Positions 34,408 to 45,852 of a DNA stretch of 64,000 nucleotides are shown here, piece by piece. The position numbers and the translations under genes were made by a program. Source of the DNA: Blepharisma japonicum (Eukaryota; Ciliophora; Heterotrichea; Heterotrichida; Blepharismidae); NCBI GenBank assembly GCA_949751835.1, contig CATKHK010000001.1:248001-312000 (forward strand). Reading direction: 5' to 3'. The notes under the pieces were generated by a model. It saw nothing but the letters and a program-made list of their open reading frames with translations, made no database searches and had not been told where the DNA came from. Position 1 is the first letter of the stretch; each line of letters begins with the position of its first letter.

Positions 34408-36420
34408 ATGACAAAATTCTCACTATTTGCTCTCTTTTGGATGATTTTGTCATGTGCCGTTCTATTTCTGAAATACTGGGACGAAGACTATTTAGATAAT
34501 TTTATAAAAAGAAAGAAGCGGAATATCGATTTAGGCCCTTTAATGTATTTTGATCCTCCAGACGCTGGAAATAAAACTGCAACAGATGAGATCGCATACG
34601 ATAATGTTTTTAAGTTATATGACATCTATGACCTGAAATGTTCTCCTTTCTCATTCGGCTACAACTGAGAAGAAGCTGAAGCTTTATTTCCAAGCTACGA
34701 TTTTCCTTCATGCTTTTCTCAAATCACACAGCCAAAATGAAAGATTGTGGATCGGGTGTTTTCAATGAAATGCCAAAATTACTCGCGTGCTGCAATAGTT
34801 CAAGGCCCAACTGGAAAAGTAAAATTTCCATCCTGGAAAATTCATCAAGGATTATGGCAAGCTGAATCTTTTAATGAAAAAGAGCAATTAAATAAAAACA
34901 CTGACTTTCTTCTTGCTACTTGCGATTACAGTAACAATTTCGAAGTCGCATGACATAGGCCAATTTATAATCCTGAAATTCATTGAAATGCGCAGTGTTT
35001 GAGGCATAAAGAAAGATTACCTAAGCCTTTATTCATACTGACTTTAGGTTTAGACAGCTTTTCGAGAAGGCATTTCTTCCAAAAGCTGCCAGAAACAATC
35101 AAAGTTATAAATAGTTTTGCAAAGAAATTTAAGATTTACGATTTTAAATTGCATAACATTGCTGGGAAAGCGACCGCGGAAAATATAACTCCTATTTTTA
35201 TTGATGAGAAATATATAAAAAGGCTTAAAGCTTCCACACAAAAAGATAAGATGGAAGGAAGAGCGATCTGGGTAGATTTTATGAGCAGAGGATTTATCAC
35301 ATCATTACTGACTGATGATTGTGATTATAGAGTTTATGATAATATCGGCCCACAGCCTAATATTCACTATGTTTCTCGAAATTTTTTCTGTGCAGCCACC
35401 AAATTTACAAATTATATCACAGAAAAAAATGAAAAATTAAAACAGAGATGTATCGGGACTCAGATGTCCCATACTTATATTTTCCAATACTTAAATGATT
35501 TGCTAGATATGTATCAAGATGTTAGTCATTGGAGCTACGTTCATCTTAACGCTGCTCATGAAGCTACAGGGAGGCACGCACAAACTTTGGATCCAGACCT
35601 ATCTGAATTTTTACTGACATTTTTGCCAAAAGTCTCAAAAACACATGATGTTATGATTAATTTATTGGGAGACCATGGGATGCGATATGGCAATTATAAA
35701 ACATCGGTTAATGGAGACCAGGAAATGAAACTTCCAGCCTTTATCATGATAATAAGCGAATTTTTCATAAAATCAGTACTGACTGATGAAATATTGCAAA
35801 TAAACACAGAGCGATTAGTAACAAAACAGGATATTAGACAGACCTTTCTAGAGATTGTAAATAGAATTGACTATGCCAGGCGCTCAAAAAATAAACATGC
35901 TTATGATTTATTCACAGATGAAATCCCACTTAACAGAAATTGTGATGTTAATGCTCACATTCCAATGAGGTACTGCGCTTGCTTGAGCTATAGAGAAGTT
36001 AAACCTGAGTTTTGGAATGCTAAAAGCTTTAAGGGGTTGGTAGATGACTTAATTCAAATTGCTTGTGATCATATGAATTCAGTTGTCCATACGCCAGGTG
36101 TATCATCTTTTAAGCTATGCCAAAAAATTGATGTTGGTGAAATTATTGGAGTTTTTCATAATCCAAATTTTTCATTTTTAAGTATGAGAATTGAATTCAA
36201 AGCAAAATACTCCCATGCTAGATTTCTAGTCGAATATCGAATACACATAGACGATAAAGACAATTATGGAATCCCGATTATTTTTAATTACCAAAGACTA
36301 CTTGTTCAAATAGCTATGATTACAAGGCAGGATGCATATGCAGGCCCATGTGAAGAAAAAAGTAACAAATTAGGAGTAAGACCAGATTTCTGTATTTGTG
36401 AATATGATACAAAGGCATAA
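34408..36420 (+). CDS. DUF229 family protein (sulfatase/alkaline-phosphatase-like fold)
   Basis: This gives 670 residues when four TGA codons are read as Trp. A hydrophobic segment near the N-terminus (about residues 3-22) predicts a type II membrane protein with the body outside the cytoplasm or in the lumen. The core follows DUF229: LFILTLGLDSFSRRHFFQKL (the Ser region takes the place of the sulfatase nucleophile), FKLHNIAGKATAENITPIF, WSYVHLNAAHEATGRH and the metal site LLGDHGMRYG. Known DUF229 proteins occur in animals and ciliates, with unclear substrate. A C-terminal Cys-rich region (CNxNxHIPMRYCAC, CQK, PCEE, DFCICE) probably forms disulfides. Confidence 0.85.
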
Positions 36421-36466
36421 TTTATTAAATAGTCACATTAATATCTAGCATAAATTTAAAAAAATT

Positions 36467-39373
36467 ATGAAAATTCGAACAATTAAACGGCCTCACTCAA
36501 AGCATTCTTCAGCTTCTACAGCTGATTTATACACTCTAATGGACTTTATGAGAAGCAATCCTGTTTCTGTGGTATCAAATGAGGCCTCATGCAAATCTGC
36601 CAGAATTATTATGAGAAACCATTCAGAAGGAAAATTTTGTGAGGCAACGCCGAATAGCCAAATGGCGAATAGAAAACTTCTAAATGAAAGGGCTAAGACC
36701 TCGAGGATTAGCACGCCTATGTTGGAAACTCCGAAAGTAAAGAAAAGTGATGAGAAGTTCAGGGAGCTCTTAGAGACTTTAGGACACGAGCCTGAAAAAC
36801 CTGGGATAAATCTACCACTTGATTTGAAACAATTAGATAAATTTTTGAGAAAAGAAAAAACAAATGGAGATATAGTTGAAAATAATGAATATTTTGAATT
36901 AGGGCAGCCTACAACCAGAAGAGATGCGGAAAACATTGGCGAATGGCTTGACTTAATGCTTACCAAAGCGCTGGAAGAAATTAAGGACGACCCTGAAAAA
37001 TTATTTGAAAATACAAACGAAATTTACACAATTGGCTTAAATGAAATTATAAGACAAGTAAGTGTTCAATGCAAAGAAAGAGGAATTTTATTAAGAAAAA
37101 TATGAGATGCCTATCAAAAACTATTTGAAAATGCAATAAGTATGATGAAATTAAGACTTGAACAAACTAAATCACAAAATTCAACCGACAAAATTAATTA
37201 TCTAAATAAGCATAAAGAAGAATTAAAGCAATTAGAAGCCAAACTGAAGGACCTTGATCTAAGCAAAGAAAGTTTAGTAGAAGAAATCTTAGTAAAAGAT
37301 GAAGATATAAAAATATTGAAGTTAAAAGAACAACAAATTGCAGAAAGATATGGAATAATTCAAGAGAGATACAAGGCTCTTAAAAAGGAAATTTTGACTA
37401 TAAAAGAAGAAAATCGAATTTTAAAGATCAAGGTTGAAAACTCTGGCTTTCAATTTGAAGATGATGGAAAAGGTGGCCTAATTATGAGAAAGAAGGTCAG
37501 AAAACGATTTATCCCAAAAAATGATTCCCAAATTGAAAATACTTTAAATAAAGATCCAGTCTTATTTAACATAAAATACATTAAGCCTACCGATACGGCT
37601 GATGTTTTTGTTAAAAAAATTGAAATGCATGAAAAAAAATTGGAAAATACATTTAAGGTTGATGATTTTCAAGATAAATTCACAGAAATGCCACAAAGAA
37701 CCTTTGCAGACAAATCAATTAATACAAATGTAGAAGATCTATGCGGAGAGTCTATTGGAATTAAAAAAAGACGGGTGCGGGCCATGACAATATCGGATTC
37801 AAGCCCATATACACCAGAACCTACTCGATCTCCTTTATCTGACTTAGAATCATTTTTTTCGAAAATTGAAAAAGAGGAAGACGATATTTTAGTAATTATC
37901 GGAAAAGATGATAAAGAAGAAGTGGCAGAGATGAAGAGAAAACACAATCACATTAAGAAGCTAATAAATTCAATAAGAGAAAATGTATATGAAGAGTTGA
38001 CATATGAAAATATGCCCCATTCAAAAGTTCTTAATTTATTATATAGTAGCATCAACCAAATCCTCAAATTCCTAATTAAGCATCCGTTAGAAAAAATTGA
38101 TGATGAAGTACAAGAAGAAATTGCAGAAGAAGAATCTACTTTTAAAAAGAAACAAAAATTAATTCAATCTGTAATTAATGTCGAAGAAGAATCCAAAGCT
38201 AGTAAAACTCTTATGAACGATGGCTTAACAATAATAGGGAAAATCATGGCAACCCCAGTGCATAAACTTAAAAATGTCATGTTTAAGAAAAATGTCCTGA
38301 AATTAATTTCCCATTTCTACCAAGAGCATGCTAAAGAGAATGAACTAAACAAAGGCGAACATTTTGGACTATATGTCTATGATTTACTTATGAAAAAATT
38401 TATTATGAAAAAAGCTGCAGAAAATAGATTTAATAACCTATTAGCAAGCTGCATGAAATATAAAAGTGTCCACAAAATCAAGCTCTTCGGAAGATTTCTA
38501 GGGCTTTATGATGCGCTGGATACAGAAGACTTAAATTTCTATATAGATTGTCTAGAATTTTTAAACAATTCTTTATCAGGCAAAGCAAATTTTGATGTAG
38601 AGGCTGAATATCAGTTTGTGCCTTATATAAGATGTGTGGAATGCATAAAACACTTTGAAAAATTGCTTCCAAAAAATGAAATAAATGCCGTGAAAGAGTA
38701 TCTAGAAACAATTAAGCTACAAGATAAAATCAATAAAGGTGGAGTTGTAGACTGTGAGTTGTTTCTAGAGAAAATGGTTTCAGCTTTTCATAGCTATAAG
38801 CTAGAGCATATGAATTTTATGAGATGCATCTATGAAGCAGCTGATTTGAATGAAGATGGGTTTTTACAACAGCAAGAATTTGAGCTGCTGCTTAGATATT
38901 TGTCAGCGCTTGATTATTCCCCTCATCTTGCAGCCCAACTATTTGATGCTTATAGCGAAACCTTTACATCTGAAGATGAAGCAGGTGTTAAAGCAATTTC
39001 TTTTGTAAATCTTTGCCAAATGAATTCCAAACACCAAATTTTCACTTTTTCATCAATGATAAAGCTTTCTCAAGCCTCGAATCAGGCTGAAGCAGAAGAA
39101 AAATTAAAACAGCTGAAGCCAAGGATAGAAGAAGTAATAAATGATATTTATTGACGATTCACAGAATCCACTGTATATGAAGATCATTTGGAAGAAATGC
39201 ATAATTTAATAGACACTCTAAGATTCAAGCTAAGCACAACAAATAACCCTGAAGGGACTTGGCTCGGATATAAGTTACTAGAAGAAGAGTCCAAAAGGGT
39301 TGTTATAATGCAAAGGGTTAGAGAATTATTTCCGCAGATTGGCTTATATATTTTGGGGAAAGAATTATATTAA
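36467..39373 (+). CDS. EF-hand coiled-coil protein, TSNAXIP1/p28-like motif, probably ciliary
   Basis: This gives 968 residues with TGA-Trp codons at 37103-37105 and 39152-39154. Residues 160-235 include IYTIGLNEIIRQVSVQCKER followed by GILLRKIWDAYQKLF. This motif is like the TSNAXIP1 N-terminal domain and the axonemal dynein light chain p28 (EIIRQVTINCAERG). Residues 225-330 form a coiled coil. An EF-hand loop DLNEDGFLQQQE sits near residue 792 with good calcium ligands. The combination suggests an axonemal or basal-body protein. It lies 46 bp after the DUF229 stop in the same orientation. Confidence 0.83.
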
Positions 39374-39581
39374 TACTGTAAGTTAAGTTTTAAATGTTAA
39401 TATTTTATATAATAAGTAGACAGCTGCTATGAAAGAATTTTAATATATTTAAATAAAAATTTTATATATATCCTCATAAAAGTCTCAGCTTTTTGTACTA
39501 TTTCATAATTTCTTGCTTAATTAATAAAATTTTTATTTAGTTAAATTCATTTCTTATGAATTTATACAATAATTGTTAAAA

Positions 39582-41777
39582 ATGGAAGGAAAATATTACG
39601 AGCTACAGTTAGAGTTGAGAGAAGTAACTGGCGCACCAGAAGGGCCAGTCAGCTGTCGAGTAAATGTAGGAGGTATTGAAGACATCTTAGAAGGGAGAAG
39701 TCCTTTATCACTTATTTTAGATGACGTTAATGGCAACACAATTCTTTCTCTTGTATTAGAGCAAGGAAGCGAAGTCATTGGAGGCTTCAAATTTTCTCTG
39801 TTGACTCTATTCGGAGAATCCCTCAGTGGAAAGGTAGAAAAATGGATCCGCCTTAAAGAAGAAACTGGAAAAGACGTAAGAATCAAACTCGCAGCCAATC
39901 TCCAAACTGCCAAAATGGATACTCAGCCTTCTCAACCAGATGAAGTTTATTCTAGAAGACCTCGAGAAGTAGAAGCAAAATGCCCTTACGTCGATCATCT
40001 CGCATCAGGCAAAAAACGCAACGAAGAGCCATTGGAAGAAATTTGGAAAGAGAGGGTTTATAATTATGATCCGTTAGGAAATAATGTCATAAGGATCACA
40101 TTAGAGCCAGATGGAAGATTTAATCAAAATTTAGAGCCTGTCCCTGTAAACTTAAACAATTTGGAAGAGCTTGAAGTAGCTAGCTTAGAAGAAGCTGGCG
40201 GAATTCAACTAAAAAAGATCCTTAAAGACCTCAGCGAAAAGATCAAAAAACCAAGAACACAAGCTCAGCAGCTTCCTTATTTAAGAAATACTCTACAAGT
40301 GAAAATAGAAGAAAGAAAAGATTTGCAACAATCATTAGAAGAGTCTACTAATGATTTAAATAAGCAAGCTGAAGACAGGGTAGAAAATATCCAAGAACTA
40401 ATAAAAAAGAGGCAAGAAATGGCTGAAAAATTGTTAGAGGAACAGAAAAAGTCAAGGGAAATCGAGCAAGAAATAGATGGAATTAAAGTTGAAGTTCAAC
40501 AAGCTAATAGAGACTATTTAAGGGTCCAGGCTTTTAATAAAAGAAAAAATGATGTCGAAGAATTGGCTGGGAAAATCCATGAACTCCTCAAAGATAGTTT
40601 AGCAAAGGAAACTGAACTAGAAACTAAAATCAATAATGAGAAGGCAAAAATGGACGAAAAGAAGAAACTTATTGAACAAAACCGTGATAAACTAGCAGAT
40701 GAAACTAAAACCATCCAAGCACAAATTTCAGTGGTTTCAGAAAAATATAGAATCTCTTCAGCATTAAATGAAGAGCTTAAGGATAGGGTAAGGAATCTTA
40801 AACTTCAGTATGGGGAAGGCCAGAACTACAAGCAAGTTATCACTGAAGCTAGAACCGCTTCTTCTCTTGATGCTAATAAGCGTGAGCATGGCCAAGAAGC
40901 CTTAAAAGAGCTGGTAAATCTCATAGACACCCAGTCCTCAGAAATTATCCAAAAACAAAAATCCCTGATTGCTTCCAAAAAATCTCAAACTCAAAATATT
41001 CTTGAAATCGACCAAGACCTCAACACCAAAGATCAGCACGCTCTTGAGCTCAAGCGTAAGCTTTATCTGGCCTCAAACAACCAGATAACTCTTGAACAAA
41101 TTTGCTGTATAAAAGCTGATCTTTCTCAATTGATTGACGAGCTTTCAAAACTCCATAAAATCCACTCAGAAGGTCGCGACCACATTTTACGTGACTTGGA
41201 CTCAGGGTCGGAATTTGTGTTAAAAGAAGCTGAAAAAATCCTTGAAGAAGCTAGAAATATTGACCCTATGATAGACGCTATTGACGAAAAAGATTTTGAG
41301 TTAGACAATTTGAAAGGAATTGTAGGAGAAATTAAAGCCAGAAATCCACCTTATGTGCCTAATAAAGATGACCCATTAGATATTGCCCTTGGGGAGTATT
41401 TGAATTCAAGGGATGGAGATTTGTTGATACCGTTTACGAGAGAAGAGGAAGGGGTTTATTTGTTTGGGACTAAGAGAATTTTCTTGAAACTTGAAAATGG
41501 AGACATTAAGATTAGGGTTGGAGGTGGATATACCACTATTGATGAATTTATTGAAATTTATACAGAAATTGAGTTAGAAAATCAAGAGCAGACATTGCAA
41601 GAAAGCCTACCAAAATTGTCACAGAGCTTGTCAAGATTTACCGAGAAGCCATCTGTTGGAATGTCTCCTCAAAGAGCAGCAAGAATTATATCAAACACTG
41701 TTGAAGCAGTATCAGAAGGGTCTCCACTAAAGAAAATCACACCTCATAGGAGAGTGCCATCAGGGCAACGTAAATAA
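39582..41777 (+). CDS. C2-like / coiled-coil / GAS2-like protein
   Basis: This gives 731 residues from the ATG at 39582; an upstream in-frame TTG is not a plausible start. Residues 1-105 look like a C2-type beta sandwich (ELQLELREVTG...LSLVLEQGSEVIGGF...FSLLTLFG). Residues 210-560 are coiled coil. Residues 595-665 hold a conserved end domain with DDPLDIALGEYLNSR and YLFGTKRIFLKLENGDIKIR, followed by VGGGYTTIDEF. The VGGG-xxx-xDEF core is that of the microtubule-binding GAS2/GAR domain. A cytoskeletal linker between membrane and microtubules is a reasonable guess. No TGA codon or intron. Confidence 0.8.
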   Translation: MEGKYYELQLELREVTGAPEGPVSCRVNVGGIEDILEGRSPLSLILDDVNGNTILSLVLEQGSEVIGGFKFSLLTLFGESLSGKVEKWIRLKEETGKDVRIKLAANLQTAKMDTQPSQPDEVYSRRPREVEAKCPYVDHLASGKKRNEEPLEEIWKERVYNYDPLGNNVIRITLEPDGRFNQNLEPVPVNLNNLEELEVASLEEAGGIQLKKILKDLSEKIKKPRTQAQQLPYLRNTLQVKIEERKDLQQSLEESTNDLNKQAEDRVENIQELIKKRQEMAEKLLEEQKKSREIEQEIDGIKVEVQQANRDYLRVQAFNKRKNDVEELAGKIHELLKDSLAKETELETKINNEKAKMDEKKKLIEQNRDKLADETKTIQAQISVVSEKYRISSALNEELKDRVRNLKLQYGEGQNYKQVITEARTASSLDANKREHGQEALKELVNLIDTQSSEIIQKQKSLIASKKSQTQNILEIDQDLNTKDQHALELKRKLYLASNNQITLEQICCIKADLSQLIDELSKLHKIHSEGRDHILRDLDSGSEFVLKEAEKILEEARNIDPMIDAIDEKDFELDNLKGIVGEIKARNPPYVPNKDDPLDIALGEYLNSRDGDLLIPFTREEEGVYLFGTKRIFLKLENGDIKIRVGGGYTTIDEFIEIYTEIELENQEQTLQESLPKLSQSLSRFTEKPSVGMSPQRAARIISNTVEAVSEGSPLKKITPHRRVPSGQRK

Positions 41778-41998
41778 CTAATATTTAACTATTTAAATAC
41801 TGTCAATTGATTTTTAGCATCTAATAAGAATTTCCAATTGCCACATCAATTACAAATTTTAATAATAAAGGATATTTATATCAGAGTATATTCTCTTGAT
41901 CACATACTTAAGAAAATGAATTAAATGAGCATTTCTGATCTTTAATTTTCAATCATGAATATTTAAAGCGATTAATTCTTTTATGAGTTACAATAAAT

Positions 41999-43414
41999 AT
42001 GATACTTTTACTATCCCTGTTTTCCCTAGTCTTTTCTTACGATAACCAAAACCCACTTTTCAACTCTGAGCCTACTATTGTGGGTGCCTCTAGCGACAAA
42101 CTAAAAATTCTCTTTTCCATAGGCCGAACAACCCTTAAAGTACTTCAGGGCACATCTTCTTATATTGATATTACACTAAACCAGACCTATAAGTTTGCTG
42201 ACGATCTCTACTACGGCTACACAGTTCTCGACCTTAATTCTAAATCTCTTAAGTGAAAACTTTATGATTTTGCAGGAAGAAAAAGCAAATGCACAACAGT
42301 TTTCATGACAACAGAAGAAAGTATACCGTCTTCAGATATTTGCGAACAAAAAGGCTGCCCATTAGCATTTGTAGGTGACCACTGATGTGACGCTCAATGT
42401 CTTTACCCTGAATGCGGATTTGATTCAAAAGACTGCGAAAATATTGATCAGTTTAAATTATTGCAATGCGACCCAATTACAATAGGAGATGGGACTTGCA
42501 ACCAAGAATGCAATAATGAGCTGAGTTTTTTTGATGGAGGAGACTGCAAAACCCCTTGTTCTTTAACTGGGTGCGGTTCGAAACAGTTAGGAAATGGTAT
42601 TTGTGATCCTGAATGCAAAAATAATGAGTGTAAAAATGATTTCGGAGACTGTGATTTATGTGCCATAGGGTGTACTGAAGATATGCTAGGGAATGGAAAT
42701 TGTGATCAAGTTTGCAATATAAAAGAATGCTCTTACGATTTCCATGACTGTGACGCAATTTCATGCTTTGACACTGGATGCACTTTTGATTTACTGGAAA
42801 ATTCATATTGTGATTCTATATGTAATAATACTCACTGTAATTATGACGCTGGAAGATGCATTGAATGTGCATCATACGGCTGCTCTGCTGAGTATGTTAA
42901 TGATACCCATTGTGATACTTCATGCTTTAATAGTGCATGCGGATACGATGGTGTGGATTGTGTAAAAAAGACCTGCAAATCTAAAGGGTGTAAGAAAGAA
43001 TATATCCAAGACTCTAAATGCGATGTGGCTTGCTATCATGAAGATTGTGCCTGGGATGGAGGGGATTGTGAAAAATACTTTTGCTCTGAAGGGTGTTTGC
43101 CTGATATGCTGACAAATGGAGTTTGTGATCTCCAATGCAATGTTGCTAAGTGTGGCTATGATAATAATGCTTGTCTTAATGAAAAAATATTGTGTGCCAG
43201 CGACTGCTTGAATGATTGGATTGGAGATGGGATTTGTGATCCAGCTTGCTTAAATAAAAATTGTAATGATGATGGAGGTGACTGTGCAGCAAGTCTTATG
43301 CTAAAAGAAGGAGTTTTAACAATTAATGGTATCACTTATACTGCAAATACTCAATGTATTCGCTCAGGGGCAGAAACGTTATTTGTGTCCTTTATAATAG
43401 TTCTTTTGACATAA
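41999..43414 (+). CDS. Secreted/GPI-anchored protein with nine LNR (Lin-12/Notch) repeats
   Basis: This gives 471 residues with TGA-Trp codons at 42254-42256 and in GDHWCDAQC. A cleavable signal peptide (MILLLSLFSLVFS), a roughly 100-residue domain without homology, then nine Cys-rich repeats of about 33 residues from residue 115 to 435. Each has six cysteines and the calcium-binding core xGNGxCDxxC...C.xDxGDC, as in LGNGICDPEC...NDFGDC. The C-terminus is a short hydrophobic tail (ETLFVSFIIVLLT) without basic residues after it, fitting a GPI-anchor signal. LNRs in Notch guard a protease site. Here there are no EGF or ankyrin repeats. The gene opens the surface-protein cluster. Confidence 0.88.
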
Positions 43415-43572
43415 AATAAATCTCTTGAATTTATAAATATTTTTTTTTTATTTGATGCTTTTGATATAAATAAATATGGATTATTCATTATTAGAGCATC
43501 AAAATTTATTGTGAAACCTCAATCATGCGATGAAATGCTTTATAATACCATAATTTATATAAATAAAGCGTT

Positions 43573-45188
43573 ATGAAATTAATTTGCCTGTTTATTTCAA
43601 TCACTTTTGCTGCAATATCAATCCCTTTAATTTCAAAAAATAGCCCTCAGAGAAAGTTCATTAAGCATGACATTGGGAATTCTTCGTCATCTTTTCGAGA
43701 ACTAGTTTCGTCTACAGCAATAACAAATTATAATGACGTAAGTGATAAGTAGTACGAATATTATATACAAGCTAATATAGGCACTCCACCTCAAACTTTT
43801 AATTTCCTTGTTTCCACAGGAACCGCTTGAATCTGGATTGATATAAAAAATTGCAAGACTTGCCGTTCCGAGAGCAGCAAGTTTGATCCAAACGCATCTC
43901 TAAGTCTGACTTCTTCGAATAAATATCAATATATAACTTATATTGGACAAGTAAGAGGCTACCAAGACACTGAAACAATAAGTATTGGGAATAACACTTC
44001 ACTGCAAGTGACGTCACAAACGTTTGTTCTAGTTGATTACGAGTGGGGAACTCAAGGATTTTTTCCTGATGGGATTATAGGATTTGGTTTTGACCAGCTC
44101 GCCTCCAATACTCAGTCCTTTATGACCTCTTTAAAAAGTCAAGGCAAAATCAATAAAAAACAGTTTTCAATCTATTTAAACTATACAAACCGTCCTTCTG
44201 ATATCCCAGATTTGGGTTCCTCAATGATTATGATAGATGGAGATACAATCTATCGAAATATTCAGCTGAAGCTGATTTTACTTATGTAAATTTAGCAAAT
44301 TCCAAAGGGTTTTGGGAAATTAATTGTGATTTTGCACAATTTGATAATGTAAATTATACTACTGGGCTTACAGCTATTATAGATACTGGGCTTTATTATA
44401 TTCAAGGACCAAAAACTGATGTTATAAGTATAATAAGAAAATTATTGAATAATTATGGATGTGCAGTTGACAGTGATGGGTATCCTTATTGTAATTGTGG
44501 AAACAGCTATCCAAACTTGATTTATCAATTAGGTGGCTATCAGTTTACAATCCAATCAAATGATTATTTTGAAAAATATGAAGGATTATGCTACCTTCAA
44601 TTTGGGTACTCAAATGGAAACTATTGGGGTTTAGGTGATGCTTTTTTGAGACGGTTTTATACTAATTTTGATATGGACGGAATGAGAATTGGTTTTGCCA
44701 AGATTGGCTTGAGTTCATCAAGCACTAGCAGTTCAAACAATACTACTCAGACTAATGATAATACAAGTTCGACAAATTCCAATAGCGGCTCCCAAAATAA
44801 TAATGAAACATCCGCAAATTCAACAGAATCTTCAAATAATAATTCTTCCTCCTCATCTTCAAACTCGACTGATACCACAAATACGACATCTTCAAGCAAC
44901 TTTACAAGCTCTTCACCAAATGCGGGAGCTAGTCCTTATGGCTCAAGCAGCAATAATCAAACCGGAGGCAATTTCGGAAATTCTAATTCTCAAGGAAGCT
45001 CCGATGATTCTGAAGGCCTAGCAAACTGAGAATTAGTTTTAATTATTACTATCCCCACTGTGATTATAGCTGCAACCTTTTCTATTATTACAACTATATT
45101 TTGCTATAAAATGAAGAAATTGAGAGCTAGAAGACATGGAAATGGGAATGAAAATAATAATCATCGAAGTTTCTCTGTTGATATTTAG
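43573..45188 (+). CDS. Pepsin-like membrane protein with a frameshift; first catalytic Asp lost
   Basis: Exon 1 (55 codons) has a signal peptide and ends NYND. A 15-nt intron (43738-43752, GTAAGTGATAAGTAG) is followed by YEYYIQANIGTPPQTFNFLV. The first active site reads STGTAW, so Ser76 replaces Asp. The second site keeps Asp (AIIDTGLYYIQGP). Between them, near 44240-44256, two extra bases relative to the paralogs shift the frame; the downstream frame stays open for over 300 codons, through YTNFDMDGMRIGFAKI, a long Ser/Asn/Thr-rich stalk (about 120 residues) and a membrane helix (LVLIITIPTVIIAATFSIIT). Either a recent pseudogene or a sequence error. The coordinates cover both frames. Confidence 0.75.
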
Positions 45189-45852
45189 ACTAAAATGTTT
45201 AATAAGCAATTTTTATATGAAAGTACTTCATAAATTATTAAATACCCTTAAAATTCAATTTATAAGGATTTACGAGAATTGCATTTGAACGGAGTATAAA
45301 GCTAGAAATATGTAAGCTTAGAAACACAATTATAACCCAGAACGCGTTTAGAATCGTCTTGAATGATAGTATAATTAAATCCCTTGTGACTTTTTGCGTA
45401 TCTGTAACTGATCTACTGGCCACAATCAATCATCGATTCAGGCTGAAAAATATATAACTCGTGCTCCCAATAAAACAGTTTGCTGGTGCTCGAAAAAATC
45501 CCAGCGGATATATTCATGAACTACTTTATAAAGAGCGAGTGTGTTTTATTTTTTCTGTATATTTTATCGGTAAGTAGCTATTGCTAATTTCTTGCTATTT
45601 CATTTTTTATTACGCATATAAAATTCTGCGTTATGCATTTGCATCAATAAAAGTTCTGTTTCTTATCTTGGGTCTAATAAGAAATATTTACCTAATACCA
45701 TTAATTAATAGTTCTATAAAAAATGGAAATTCGCACAACAATTATGGCTCGCTAGGATGCTAATATGATATCCTATGTTCTATAAAAAGTAAAATATCGT
45801 ATAATAATTATGCCCAGTCAACAAATACTTGCATATGGTTTCTTAATAATAA
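45189..45852. other. Intergenic; upstream region of the next pepsin-like gene
   Basis: Mostly AT-rich. A minus-strand open stretch around 45238-45525 encodes a hydrophobic peptide but lacks an ATG and a family match. The last 140 bp carry the duplicated upstream motif listed separately. Confidence 0.45.
45712..45812 (+). repeat. Two copies of an upstream motif before a pepsin-like gene
   Basis: The motif TTCTATAAAAAATGGAAA, followed by a TCG and ACAATTATG-like end, starts at 45712 and again, more diverged, at 45778. The same double arrangement, with similar spacing, occurs at 47950-48050 before the next pepsin-like gene. The second copy lies about 75 bp before the ATG. It is either promoter DNA kept after duplication or a functional element. 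Confidence 0.65.

Noticed and set aside
45238-45429. Small hydrophobic minus-strand ORF
   Set aside because: No ATG in the frame, no relatives recognised, lies in a spacer; not enough to call a gene.
45581-45763. Small hydrophobic plus-strand ORF before a pepsin-like gene
   Set aside because: Composition follows AT-rich DNA, it overlaps the upstream repeat motif, and no plausible start codon is present.
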